A stretch of DNA of 8,564 bases from Bacteroidales bacterium UBA1458 (lineage in GTDB: Bacteria > Bacteroidota > Bacteroidia > Bacteroidales > VadinHA17): contig DCSU01000015.1 of NCBI GenBank assembly GCA_002325785.1, positions 30,246 to 38,809 on the forward strand. The letters are read 5' to 3'. Below the pieces are notes generated by a model. It ran no database searches, was not told where the DNA came from, and was given only the letters and a program-made list of their open reading frames with translations. A program made the position numbers and the translations under genes. Of the stretch, positions 1 through 6,855 are shown one piece after another. The stretch's first letter is position 1, and the number at the start of each line of letters is the position of its first letter.

Positions 1-2376
1 GTCGGCATCACAGAGGGCTTCTCCGAAGACGGATTCGAGACACAATCGATACAGGGTGTCCTCAGTGCCTCGGCCGATATCTTTCTCAGCACTGCAGCCT
101 ATACCTTCGGCCCTGCTATGTACAGGATGCGAGGTTATGACAACAACTACCAGAATGTAAGCCTGAACGGCTTTGTTGTCAATGATATAGAGTCGGGTGC
201 TCCCTACTGGTCCAACTGGGGCGGCCTGAATGATGTCATGCGCAGCTCAATGGTAAGCTCAGGACCGGAGCCCATCGGCTTCCTCTTTGAACCGGTCGGC
301 GGAGCAACACGCATCAACACCAGGGCATCAGAATACAGGTCGGGAATCAAGGCGGTATATTCCCTCTCCAACCGCACATACCGTAACAGGGCCATGCTGA
401 CTTACAGTACAGGACTGATGGACAACAACTGGGCCGTAACGGGAAGCTATTCAAGACGATGGAGCGAACGCGGGTTTAAAGAGGGCACCTTCTATAACGC
501 CAACTCCTTCTTCCTCTCGGTGGAAAAGAAGATCAACAGCCGCCACAGCCTCAACCTGACCGCCCTCGATGCAATCTATCAGAGAGGGGTAGCCGGCGGA
601 TCGACCCAGGAGGTGTATGACCTCTCCTCTGACAACTTCTATAATCCTTACTGGGGATACCAGGACGGTGAGGTGCGAAGCGCACGTGTCAGAAGCAACA
701 ACAAGCCTCTTATCACCCTGGCTCACTTCTGGGAACCGTCAGATAAACTCAATATTCAGACAACGGCTGGTTACTGGTTCGGAAAGAGTGGTTACTCTGC
801 CCTGAACTGGTATGATGTGCTTGATCCCAGGCCCGACTATTACCGCAAACTACCCAGCTATTACTATGATGAATCGGACAAGGCACTTATAACAGATGCA
901 TGGCAGTCAGATCCCACTGTGAGCCAGGTAGACTGGGATCATTTCTATTTTGCCAACAGGAAAAACATCTTCACAGTGTATGATGAAGGTGGCATCGCCG
1001 GCAACAACGTATCGGGCAAGCGCTCCAAATACATTGTTGAGGACCGACGCAATGATCTGTCGCAGTTTCAGTTCAATACCAGGGCTTCATGGGCTGCAAC
1101 CAGCAGCATTAATTTTACCGGCGGGCTGCTTATCGATCTCTACCGCGGCCATAAATTTAATGTCATCAAGGACCTCCTTGGGGGCGACTATTGGCTTGAT
1201 GTAGACCAGTTTGCGGAGAGAGATTATCCGAATAATCCTGACGCTTACCAGAGTGACCTTAATAATCCTGACAACACCGTCACCGAAGGTGAGACCTTCG
1301 GGAACAGCTATTATGCTCATCAGCGCGGCGCCACCCTCTGGGGCACCGGTCGGTATACCGGTAACCGCTATTCTCTATATCTCAGCGCTCATGCGCGCTA
1401 TACAGCAATGTGGCGCGAAGGCCTGATGCGTAAGGGACTCTTCCCCGACAACTCTCTAGGCAATTCAGAAAAACTTGATTTTCCCACTTGGGGTGTCAAG
1501 GCCGGTGGCGACTACCGGTTTACGGGACGTCACATGATCGTCTTTAATACGCTCATCACCACCAACCCACCACTGTTCAGGAACAGCTTCCTCTCGCCCC
1601 GTACCCGTAACACGGCCACCCCTGAATTGAGGGAGGAAACAATCCTCTCAGGCGATATCAGTTATGTCCTGCGTACACCGGCAGTAACAGGCAGGCTAAC
1701 AGCATATTACACTCGCTTTCTGAACCAGACTGAGGTGACGAGCTTCTATCATGACGAGTGGAGAACACTTGTCAATTATGCCATGACAGGTATAGACAAG
1801 GAAAACTATGGCATCGAAGCCGGAGCAGAGATAAGCATTACCTCGGAGCTTTCAGTCAATGCCGTGGCATCTGTCGGTCAATACCTCTGGGTAAGCAACC
1901 CTGCCATTACTATCACACAGGATAACAACAGCACAGTGCTGAGTAACGAGGAGGTCTGGATACAGTACTTCCGCCAGAGCGGCACGCCCCAGACAGCCCT
2001 GGCAGCTGGCATTGAATACAACTCATCCAGGTTCTGGTGGGCAGGCATAACGGGGAGCTATTATGATGAAATATATCTCGATTTCAACCCGGTCACCCGA
2101 ACAAAGGACGATACCGGATATTACCCCTTCTGGGAGTATCAGAAGCAGACTGACCCAGGATTCCTGCTTGATATCTTCGTGGGCAAATCATGGAGGATTG
2201 ATGATTTATATATCAATGTGAGTGCCAACCTGAGCAACATCCTCAATAACCGCACATTTATCACAGGAGGATTCGAACAGTACCGGTACGATCCGGAACA
2301 TCCTGATCTCTTCCAGCCTAAAGTCTATTACTACAATGGCTTTAATTACTTCATCAATTTCAGTATCAGGTATTAA
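1..2376 (+). CDS. TonB-dependent outer-membrane receptor (5' truncated by window edge)
   Basis: The reading frame is open from base 1, so the gene begins before the window and the ATG at 118 is only an internal Met. The window holds 791 residues. The start of the visible part, GVLSASADIFLSTAAYTFGP followed by the segment around RMRGYDNNYQNVSLNGF at about residues 42-58, resembles the plug domain of TonB-dependent receptors. From about residue 110 onward there are many alternating polar/aromatic strands, as in a 22-strand beta barrel. The protein ends in FSIRY, and a C-terminal aromatic residue is typical of outer-membrane barrels. The signal peptide, any carboxypeptidase-like N-terminal domain and the TonB box would lie upstream and cannot be seen. 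The family imports large or scarce substrates across the outer membrane using TonB energy. No SusD homologue follows; two DUF5689 lipoproteins do, so it may not be a classical SusC. The substrate is unknown from sequence, although the nuclease nearby hints at nucleic-acid products. Two TAA stops stand in tandem at 2374-2379. Confidence 0.93.
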   Translation, partial: VGITEGFSEDGFETQSIQGVLSASADIFLSTAAYTFGPAMYRMRGYDNNYQNVSLNGFVVNDIESGAPYWSNWGGLNDVMRSSMVSSGPEPIGFLFEPVGGATRINTRASEYRSGIKAVYSLSNRTYRNRAMLTYSTGLMDNNWAVTGSYSRRWSERGFKEGTFYNANSFFLSVEKKINSRHSLNLTALDAIYQRGVAGGSTQEVYDLSSDNFYNPYWGYQDGEVRSARVRSNNKPLITLAHFWEPSDKLNIQTTAGYWFGKSGYSALNWYDVLDPRPDYYRKLPSYYYDESDKALITDAWQSDPTVSQVDWDHFYFANRKNIFTVYDEGGIAGNNVSGKRSKYIVEDRRNDLSQFQFNTRASWAATSSINFTGGLLIDLYRGHKFNVIKDLLGGDYWLDVDQFAERDYPNNPDAYQSDLNNPDNTVTEGETFGNSYYAHQRGATLWGTGRYTGNRYSLYLSAHARYTAMWREGLMRKGLFPDNSLGNSEKLDFPTWGVKAGGDYRFTGRHMIVFNTLITTNPPLFRNSFLSPRTRNTATPELREETILSGDISYVLRTPAVTGRLTAYYTRFLNQTEVTSFYHDEWRTLVNYAMTGIDKENYGIEAGAEISITSELSVNAVASVGQYLWVSNPAITITQDNNSTVLSNEEVWIQYFRQSGTPQTALAAGIEYNSSRFWWAGITGSYYDEIYLDFNPVTRTKDDTGYYPFWEYQKQTDPGFLLDIFVGKSWRIDDLYINVSANLSNILNNRTFITGGFEQYRYDPEHPDLFQPKVYYYNGFNYFINFSIRY

Positions 2377-2382
2377 TAAATG

Positions 2383-2390
2383 AAGGAGGA
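2383..2390 (+). promoter_or_regulatory. Shine-Dalgarno sequence that sets the start of the first lipoprotein
   Basis: AAGGAGGA lies 7-8 bases before the ATG at 2398 and 18 bases before the codon for the lysine-rich signal peptide ends its first charged stretch. It sits downstream of another in-frame ATG at 2380, which therefore cannot use it. This places the true start at 2398. It is the only strong Shine-Dalgarno sequence before a gene in this window. Confidence 0.75.
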
Positions 2391-2397
2391 AAAGATC

Positions 2398-3759
2398 ATG
2401 AAAAAAATCACAGGAATATACAGGATTGCCGCAATCATATCAGGATTACTTCTTGCAGTTTCATGCAGTGACAATAATGAGACCCCGCCACCGGTTAAGG
2501 AGTTCGTTCCGGGAGAGAAAGTCACGGTACAGCAGGTCAGGGCGCTTTACGCTGATCAGCTTGCTATATCGGACTACACCCAGCGTCAACCGATAGAGAT
2601 TGAGAATGACTGGGCCCTGCGTGGTATCATCACCGCCAGTGACAAAAAGGATGGTAATTTCTATAAGGAGGCATACATTGAGGACGCCACAGGCGGACTG
2701 AGACTGGTATTTGAGTCTACAAGCGGACTATACATAGGTGATTCGGTTGTTGTCAATGTAAGAGGTCTGTGGCTTGGCGACTATGGCAACTTCTGGCAAC
2801 TGGGCGGTGTGCCCTATTATGAAGAGGACGGCAACCTGAGAGTCGGCGGCATGAACATGGACAAACAGTGTCTGAAGCTGTCAACTGGCAATCCGACAAA
2901 CCCTTCCGTTGTAACTGTCACACAGGCCAGAAGCAGCGCGTACCTGGGCAGGCTGGTAAGGCTTGATGAAGTGCAGTTCACTGACGCAATGATCGGCCTC
3001 ACCTGGGCTGATGCAGTGGATAAGGTAACCCAGAACAGGACTCTTGAGGACTGCAACGACAAGACTATCATCGTACGCACAAGCGGGTACTCATCTGCTG
3101 CGGGAGAGCTTCTGCCGGCAGGCAACGGATCAATAACAGGCATAGTGACGATATTCAATGGCACCTACCAGTTCCTCGTGCGCGACTTTGATGAGGTTGA
3201 CATGAGCGGGGACAGATGCGGGGTGATTGACCAGCCCCTTGGAACCCCGGTTGAGATAATAAACGAAAACTTCGACAGTTTCGGCGATGATGCTTCTGTA
3301 TACATCGGCGGCTGGCAAAACATAGCCACCGCCGGCGGCCGACTGTGGCTCGCCCAGGTTTTCAGCGGCAACACCTATGCACAGGCAACAGGATATAACT
3401 CAAATCTTTCTGTAATGGTCACATGGCTGATTACCAGGCCAGTAAATATCGCCACACAGAAAATTCTTACCTTCCAGACAGCCAAAGCTTACTGGGCACA
3501 TACCGGGACTAACTTCCCAATGGAGGTGCTCTACTCAACAGACTATAACGGTAATAATATCTCCACGGCTACATGGACGCCGCTGACGGCAGTGATGGCG
3601 CAAAAGACCGACCCTGACCACACTTTCATAAACTCAGGCAATGTAAACCTGCCTGTTGCTGCCGGCAAGTCAGCCGTAATTGCTTTCAAATACACCGGCA
3701 GCGACACTGAGAGCACATCATACCGCATTGATAATATCGCTGTTACGGCAGCCAGGTAA
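2398..3759 (+). CDS. DUF5689 lipoprotein with C-terminal choice-of-anchor-J-like domain (first paralogue)
   Basis: The start at 2398 (453 aa) is preferred over the in-frame ATG at 2380 because a strong ribosome-binding site lies between them and the resulting N terminus, MKKITGIYR plus a hydrophobic run, is a normal signal peptide. LAVSC is a lipobox with Cys23 as the lipidated residue. The following SDNNE is acidic, like the surface-export signals described for Bacteroidota lipoproteins, so outer-leaflet exposure is inferred. Residues about 42-274 fit DUF5689: an OB-like half (RGIITASD, AYIEDATGG, GDSVVVNVRG) and a second half (GRLVRLDEVQF, LPAGNGSITGIV, QFLVRDFDEV). Cys219 and Cys274 are matched in the downstream paralogue and could form a disulfide. 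Residues about 289-453 (NENFDSF to YRIDNIAV) resemble the jelly-roll choice-of-anchor-J or cleaved-adhesin type often fused to DUF5689. The gene begins 21 bp after the receptor and probably shares its transcript. The ligand is unknown. Confidence 0.88.
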   Translation: MKKITGIYRIAAIISGLLLAVSCSDNNETPPPVKEFVPGEKVTVQQVRALYADQLAISDYTQRQPIEIENDWALRGIITASDKKDGNFYKEAYIEDATGGLRLVFESTSGLYIGDSVVVNVRGLWLGDYGNFWQLGGVPYYEEDGNLRVGGMNMDKQCLKLSTGNPTNPSVVTVTQARSSAYLGRLVRLDEVQFTDAMIGLTWADAVDKVTQNRTLEDCNDKTIIVRTSGYSSAAGELLPAGNGSITGIVTIFNGTYQFLVRDFDEVDMSGDRCGVIDQPLGTPVEIINENFDSFGDDASVYIGGWQNIATAGGRLWLAQVFSGNTYAQATGYNSNLSVMVTWLITRPVNIATQKILTFQTAKAYWAHTGTNFPMEVLYSTDYNGNNISTATWTPLTAVMAQKTDPDHTFINSGNVNLPVAAGKSAVIAFKYTGSDTESTSYRIDNIAVTAAR

Positions 3760-3771
3760 ATGACTTAAACT

Positions 3772-4992
3772 ATGAATATCAAAACTATAATCCGGCTTTC
3801 AATTGCATCTCTGATCATCGCATCCCTGTCGTGCAGCAGGGAACCCGTGCCTCCTCCTGAGCCTGTGATAGATTACATAACCATTGAGCAGCTCAGGGAG
3901 ATGCATGATCATGGAATAAGTACCATTGATACCAACGTCTACATACAGGGGATTGTCACACATACACCGGAGCTGGGAAACCTGCCTTCATTCGTGGCGT
4001 ATGTACAGGATTCAACGGCAGGAATATGCCTGACGGTAAGCGGAACCAACACCTTCTCGCGCGATTCCGAGGTTAAGATTCTGTGCCGAGGCGTCACCTT
4101 CACTGAATACAACGGACTGCTACAGTTCGGCGACATAAGTATTGCTGACCAGTCGACCCTTGTAAGCCTGACCCCTTCCCCGATAATCCCTGAGGTTGTG
4201 ACAATAGCTCAGCTTCTGGCCGGTGAACACCAGGCTGAATATGTAAGGATAGAGAATGTGCAGTTTGCTGAACCGGGAACATACTCCGGTGAGAATATTC
4301 TCACAGACTGTACGGATGAGCTGGAAGTTTATACCCGGTCTGATGCCACCTTCGCTTCGGAGGCACTGCCGGCAGGGAATGGTTATATCTCCGGCGTCGC
4401 ATCTGCTTTTAGCGGTGTTCAGTTCCTGCTTAGGGACGAGACCGAAAACGGAATGACCGGAGAGAGATGTGGCGGTGCAGGTGCTTTTTATCTGGCACAG
4501 GACTTCTCCTCACTGGTCAAATATGCTGATGTCAGCACACTGACAGGCTGGAAGACCTATTCCCAGGCAGGTACCAAGACATGGTACGGCAACGAGTTGT
4601 ATGGAGGTAAGTGGGTACAGGCGACGGCCTACAACTCAGGACAGGCCTCGGTGGTCACGTGGATGATAGCCCCGGTCGTCGATCTGACACTGGCAACAGA
4701 GCCATATCTGCTCTTTGACAGCGCTGACGGATATGATAACGGCGCTACTTTGAAGCTGTTCGTCTCAACCGGTTATGATGGTTCGGCAACACCGTGGAAT
4801 GCTACCTGGACAGAAAAGAGCTTTGCCCTTCCTGCCTCAACAGCTTCGGGTTACAGCCAGTTTGCGAGCTCGGGACAGATTGATCTTTCCGGCTACAAGG
4901 GTGGCCAGGTGTGGATCGCCTGGGTTTATGAAGGTGGAACCAACCGTACAACAACCTGGGAGGTAGACAACGTGCTTGTAGCTGAAAAGTGA
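3772..4992 (+). CDS. DUF5689 lipoprotein with C-terminal choice-of-anchor-J-like domain (second paralogue)
   Basis: This 406-aa protein begins 12 bp after the preceding lipoprotein gene, so the two are very likely cotranscribed. No Shine-Dalgarno sequence is visible, which is common in Bacteroidota. The hydrophobic leader ends in IIASLSC with Cys21 as the likely lipid anchor; the lipobox is weaker than in the first paralogue (Ser at -3, Leu at -2). The residues after Cys (SREPVPPPEP) form a proline-rich linker without the acidic cluster, so surface exposure is less certain. Residues about 36-233 repeat the DUF5689 plan: VYIQGIVTH, AYVQDSTAG, YVRIENVQF, LPAGNGYISGV, QFLLRDE and a closing GERCG. 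Cys180 and Cys233 match Cys219 and Cys274 of the first paralogue. Residues about 239-406 (YLAQDFSS to WEVDNVLV) form the C-terminal beta domain. The pair probably arose by tandem duplication followed by strong divergence. The function is unknown; binding a ligand for the upstream receptor is inferred from position. Confidence 0.87.
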   Translation: MNIKTIIRLSIASLIIASLSCSREPVPPPEPVIDYITIEQLREMHDHGISTIDTNVYIQGIVTHTPELGNLPSFVAYVQDSTAGICLTVSGTNTFSRDSEVKILCRGVTFTEYNGLLQFGDISIADQSTLVSLTPSPIIPEVVTIAQLLAGEHQAEYVRIENVQFAEPGTYSGENILTDCTDELEVYTRSDATFASEALPAGNGYISGVASAFSGVQFLLRDETENGMTGERCGGAGAFYLAQDFSSLVKYADVSTLTGWKTYSQAGTKTWYGNELYGGKWVQATAYNSGQASVVTWMIAPVVDLTLATEPYLLFDSADGYDNGATLKLFVSTGYDGSATPWNATWTEKSFALPASTASGYSQFASSGQIDLSGYKGGQVWIAWVYEGGTNRTTTWEVDNVLVAEK

Positions 4993-5043
4993 TTACTAAA
5001 ACGTAACATTCACGGATTCTTGAAGGCGGGCAGAACTGCCAGA

Positions 5044-5070
5044 AATCGACAATCGACAATCGACAATCGA
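5044..5070 (+). repeat. 7-bp tandem repeat AATCGAC, 3.9 copies, in the nuclease leader
   Basis: Units at 5044-5050, 5051-5057 and 5058-5064 are identical, and a fourth copy (5065-5070) lacks only the final C. The array ends five bases before the nuclease ATG. It therefore occupies the 5' untranslated region where ribosome-binding signals would lie. Similar short GAC/ATC-rich tandem arrays occur between genes in other Bacteroidota genomes, as I recall them. Confidence 0.9.
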
Positions 5071-5075
5071 AAAAT

Positions 5076-6146
5076 ATGCCAAAGTGTATCTCAGCGGCCA
5101 TTTTACTTATCTGCCTTACGGGCCAGATCGACGGACAGCCGCCTGAGGGATATTACAGCAGTGCCACAGGCCTGACAGGCAAGGCGCTGCAGCAGGCGCT
5201 GCATGACATCATAGACGGGCATACCGTTTTGGCTTATGACAATCTGTATAGCGCCTTCCTGACCACCGACATCAAACCGGGCAATATAGTGTGGGATATG
5301 TATTCTGACGTTCCGGGCGGGACTCCGGCATATGTATATTACTATAGTGCCGGCCGGGAGTGCGGTAACTACAACAGCGAGGCCGACTGTTACAACCGTG
5401 AGCATTCGTTCCCTAAAAGCTGGTTCGGTGACCTGCCGCCAATGAATTCCGACCTGTTCCATATCTATCCCACAGACGGATATGTCAATAATCGCAGGAG
5501 CAACTATCCTTTCGGCGAGACATCATCCGCCACATGGACCTCTACCAACGGGAGCATGGTCGGGCCCTCTTCAGTCACAGGATATACGGGCGTGGTATTT
5601 GAGCCGATAGATGAATATAAAGGTGATTTTGCCCGTACATACTTTTATATGGCTACCCGTTATAATGGCGAAGACAGCCAGTGGCCCGGGAGTGACATGA
5701 CTCAAGGAGCACAACCGAAGCCATGGGCGTTGACAATGCTTCTTGCCTGGCATCGTGCTGACACAGTCAATCTCAAGGAACGAAACCGTAATAACGAGGT
5801 TTACAAATACCAGCACAATCGCAATCCGTTCATTGACGATCCTCAGTTTGTGGAAAAAATCTGGGGTACGCTTAATCCTGTGGAGAATTTTGCTGAAAAC
5901 AGGGTTTCAGTGACGCTCTACCCCAACCCCGCGCAAGACTATATTAACATAAGCGTTTCAGGATACATATGTAGTGGAACCGCGGCATATGTTTATGATA
6001 CAGGTGGTTGCCTGGTGATTACAGATATTATCGACGAGGAAATTACTACCCTAAGTCTGGCAGGCCTGCCGTCAGGCATCTACTTCCTGCATCTGGCTTG
6101 TGACGGCCTGACCTCCTCTGAAGCCTTCGTTGTAACTGCCAGGTAA
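5076..6146 (+). CDS. Secreted endonuclease I with T9SS C-terminal sorting domain
   Basis: The 356-aa protein has the endonuclease I (EndA/Vvn-type, PF04231) plan. It cleaves DNA, and often RNA, without strong sequence preference, using a metal ion. The beta-beta-alpha-metal finger is seen as NREHSFPKSWF at residues 107-117, with His110 the expected general base and Glu109 a metal ligand. DLFHIYPTDGYVNNRRSN follows at 126-143, with Asn138 the likely second metal ligand. DFARTYFYMATRY (184-196) and RNPFIDDPQFVEKIWG (249-264) are further family blocks; the usual family reading at the latter is close to RNPFIDHPE, so Asp replaces His. The N terminus is a short Sec signal peptide, probably cut before Gln21. 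After the catalytic domain, residues about 277-356 form a type A T9SS sorting domain (LYPNPAQDYINI, LAGLPSGIYFLHL), so the enzyme should be secreted or surface-bound. ATG 5076 is the only ATG, GTG or TTG codon in frame after the stop at 5004-5006. No Shine-Dalgarno is seen. Confidence 0.93.
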   Translation: MPKCISAAILLICLTGQIDGQPPEGYYSSATGLTGKALQQALHDIIDGHTVLAYDNLYSAFLTTDIKPGNIVWDMYSDVPGGTPAYVYYYSAGRECGNYNSEADCYNREHSFPKSWFGDLPPMNSDLFHIYPTDGYVNNRRSNYPFGETSSATWTSTNGSMVGPSSVTGYTGVVFEPIDEYKGDFARTYFYMATRYNGEDSQWPGSDMTQGAQPKPWALTMLLAWHRADTVNLKERNRNNEVYKYQHNRNPFIDDPQFVEKIWGTLNPVENFAENRVSVTLYPNPAQDYINISVSGYICSGTAAYVYDTGGCLVITDIIDEEITTLSLAGLPSGIYFLHLACDGLTSSEAFVVTAR

Positions 6147-6209
6147 TACTATTTTATTTGCCGGTCGCCATTTCTTCAATGGCGGTTAACATGGAAGAAT
6201 ATTACCTGG
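6139..6209. terminator. Nested inverted repeat between convergent genes, likely bidirectional terminator
   Basis: An outer perfect 10-bp inverted repeat, CCAGGTAATA at 6139-6148 and TATTACCTGG at 6200-6209, includes both stop codons of the convergent genes (TAA 6144-6146 on plus, TAA 6204-6202 on minus). Inside it is a perfect 7-bp stem, CGCCATT at 6166-6172 and AATGGCG at 6178-6184, with a 5-base loop. In the plus-strand RNA three G-U pairs extend the inner stem to 10 bp (6163-6187); in the minus-strand RNA these positions would be A-C mismatches. No U-run follows either side, so a classical intrinsic terminator is not proven. Confidence 0.5.
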
Positions 6210-6789
6210 TTGACTCAAGCACAAGCTGTACCACATCCACACCGACCGCATCAAACATAATCTCAATGTTGTTGGTGAATTCTGAATTATGGCTCATGAT
6301 CGCATCCTTGACCATGAACGCCTTATAATCATGACTCATAGCGCCCATATAGGTGGCCAGAACGCATCCCACCGCACTCAGTCCTGTGAGAAACAGTGTA
6401 TTGCAGCCAAGCTCCTTCAGCACCTTATCGAGGTCGGTCTTAGCGAAGCCGTCTGGATAGGTCTTTATGATTTTCGGATCGTCAGGTTTTATCGAGACCG
6501 TGGAAGGAAATTCGAACAGGTCAGTGCCGGGGCGTACGCCATACTCCTCTCCGTGATGATAGACAAGAACCACAGGGAAACCATGGCTACGGAACAATGA
6601 GATGTAATAATTGATGTTGGCCATGGCCGTTTTCTTATCAGCCTCGGGAATCATAGGCAGGAATGCGTTCTGGATGTCTATTACCAGCAGTGCAGGTTTA
6701 ACCGGAGCAGCCGGGTTCTGGGAATGTGCTGTAAGCGAAGTGAAACCGAGGATGAGGGTCAGCAGAGCGGAAAATACTTTTGTTCTCAT
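6202..6789 (-). CDS. Exported isochorismatase-family cysteine hydrolase
   Basis: The 195-aa protein has the isochorismatase/nicotinamidase fold signature. Catalytic Asp38 lies in LLVIDIQNAF, Lys109 in KIIKTYPDGFAKTDLD, and the nucleophile Cys142 in GLSAVGCVLAT; the order D-K-C is that of the family triad. Members hydrolyse amides or vinyl ethers such as nicotinamide, isochorismate, ureido or N-carbamoyl compounds; the substrate here cannot be read from sequence. Unlike most members it has a clear Sec signal peptide (MRTKVFS then a Leu-rich core, ending TAHS before Gln24), which places it in the periplasm or outside. The mature chain is about 170 aa, close to the single-domain family size. The start is the ATG at 6789-6787, in front of an A-rich leader with no Shine-Dalgarno. 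It lies downstream of the acyltransferase gene on the same strand after 66 bp, but a promoter candidate in that gap suggests separate transcription. Confidence 0.88.
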   Translation of the reverse strand: MRTKVFSALLTLILGFTSLTAHSQNPAAPVKPALLVIDIQNAFLPMIPEADKKTAMANINYYISLFRSHGFPVVLVYHHGEEYGVRPGTDLFEFPSTVSIKPDDPKIIKTYPDGFAKTDLDKVLKELGCNTLFLTGLSAVGCVLATYMGAMSHDYKAFMVKDAIMSHNSEFTNNIEIMFDAVGVDVVQLVLESTR

Positions 6790-6812
6790 GATTTAGTAGT
6801 TTTGGTCATGTA

Positions 6813-6841
6813 ATATTATGCCTATTTTTGGGCCAAGTCAA
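6813..6841 (-). promoter_or_regulatory. Candidate promoter for the exported hydrolase
   Basis: Read on the minus strand, TTGACT (6841-6836) is separated by exactly 17 bases from TAATAT (6818-6813), 23 bases before the ATG. This is close to a sigma-70 consensus. Bacteroidota primary sigma factors usually prefer TTTG near -33 and TAnnTTTG near -7; the TTG is matched but the second box only partly. The position in the only intergenic gap upstream of the hydrolase supports the call. Confidence 0.5.
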
Positions 6842-6855
6842 TACTATTTTCGAAA

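Noticed and set aside
118..120. ATG at 118 as the start of the receptor
   Set aside because: The frame is open to base 1 and the upstream residues continue a plug-domain sequence, so this is an internal Met.
204..1426. Open frames on other strands inside the receptor gene, and similar ones elsewhere
   Set aside because: They lie within a well-supported gene, show no recognisable domains, and have low-complexity or Ser/Arg-rich translations typical of shadow frames.
2380..2382. ATG at 2380 as the start of the first lipoprotein
   Set aside because: The strong ribosome-binding site lies after it and in front of the ATG at 2398; the extra MKEEKI is not needed for the signal peptide.
3112..4375. 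The 10-bp palindrome CTGCCGGCAG occurring in both lipoprotein genes (3112-3121 and 4366-4375)
   Set aside because: Both copies encode the conserved LPAG of DUF5689, so shared coding sequence explains them better than a regulatory site or mobile repeat.
5027..5042. Small inverted repeat GGCAG-AA-CTGCC before the nuclease as a terminator
   Set aside because: The loop would have only two bases, the stem is five pairs, and no T-run follows.
4802..5101. A minus-strand open frame crossing the gap before the nuclease
   Set aside because: It overlaps the end of the second lipoprotein, and part of it is just translation of the 7-bp repeat; no start signal or domain supports it.
6823..6830. TATTTTTG on the plus strand, matching the Bacteroidota -7 box TAnnTTTG
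   Set aside because: No plus-strand gene lies downstream of it; it would transcribe antisense into the acyltransferase gene, and no -33 partner was evident.
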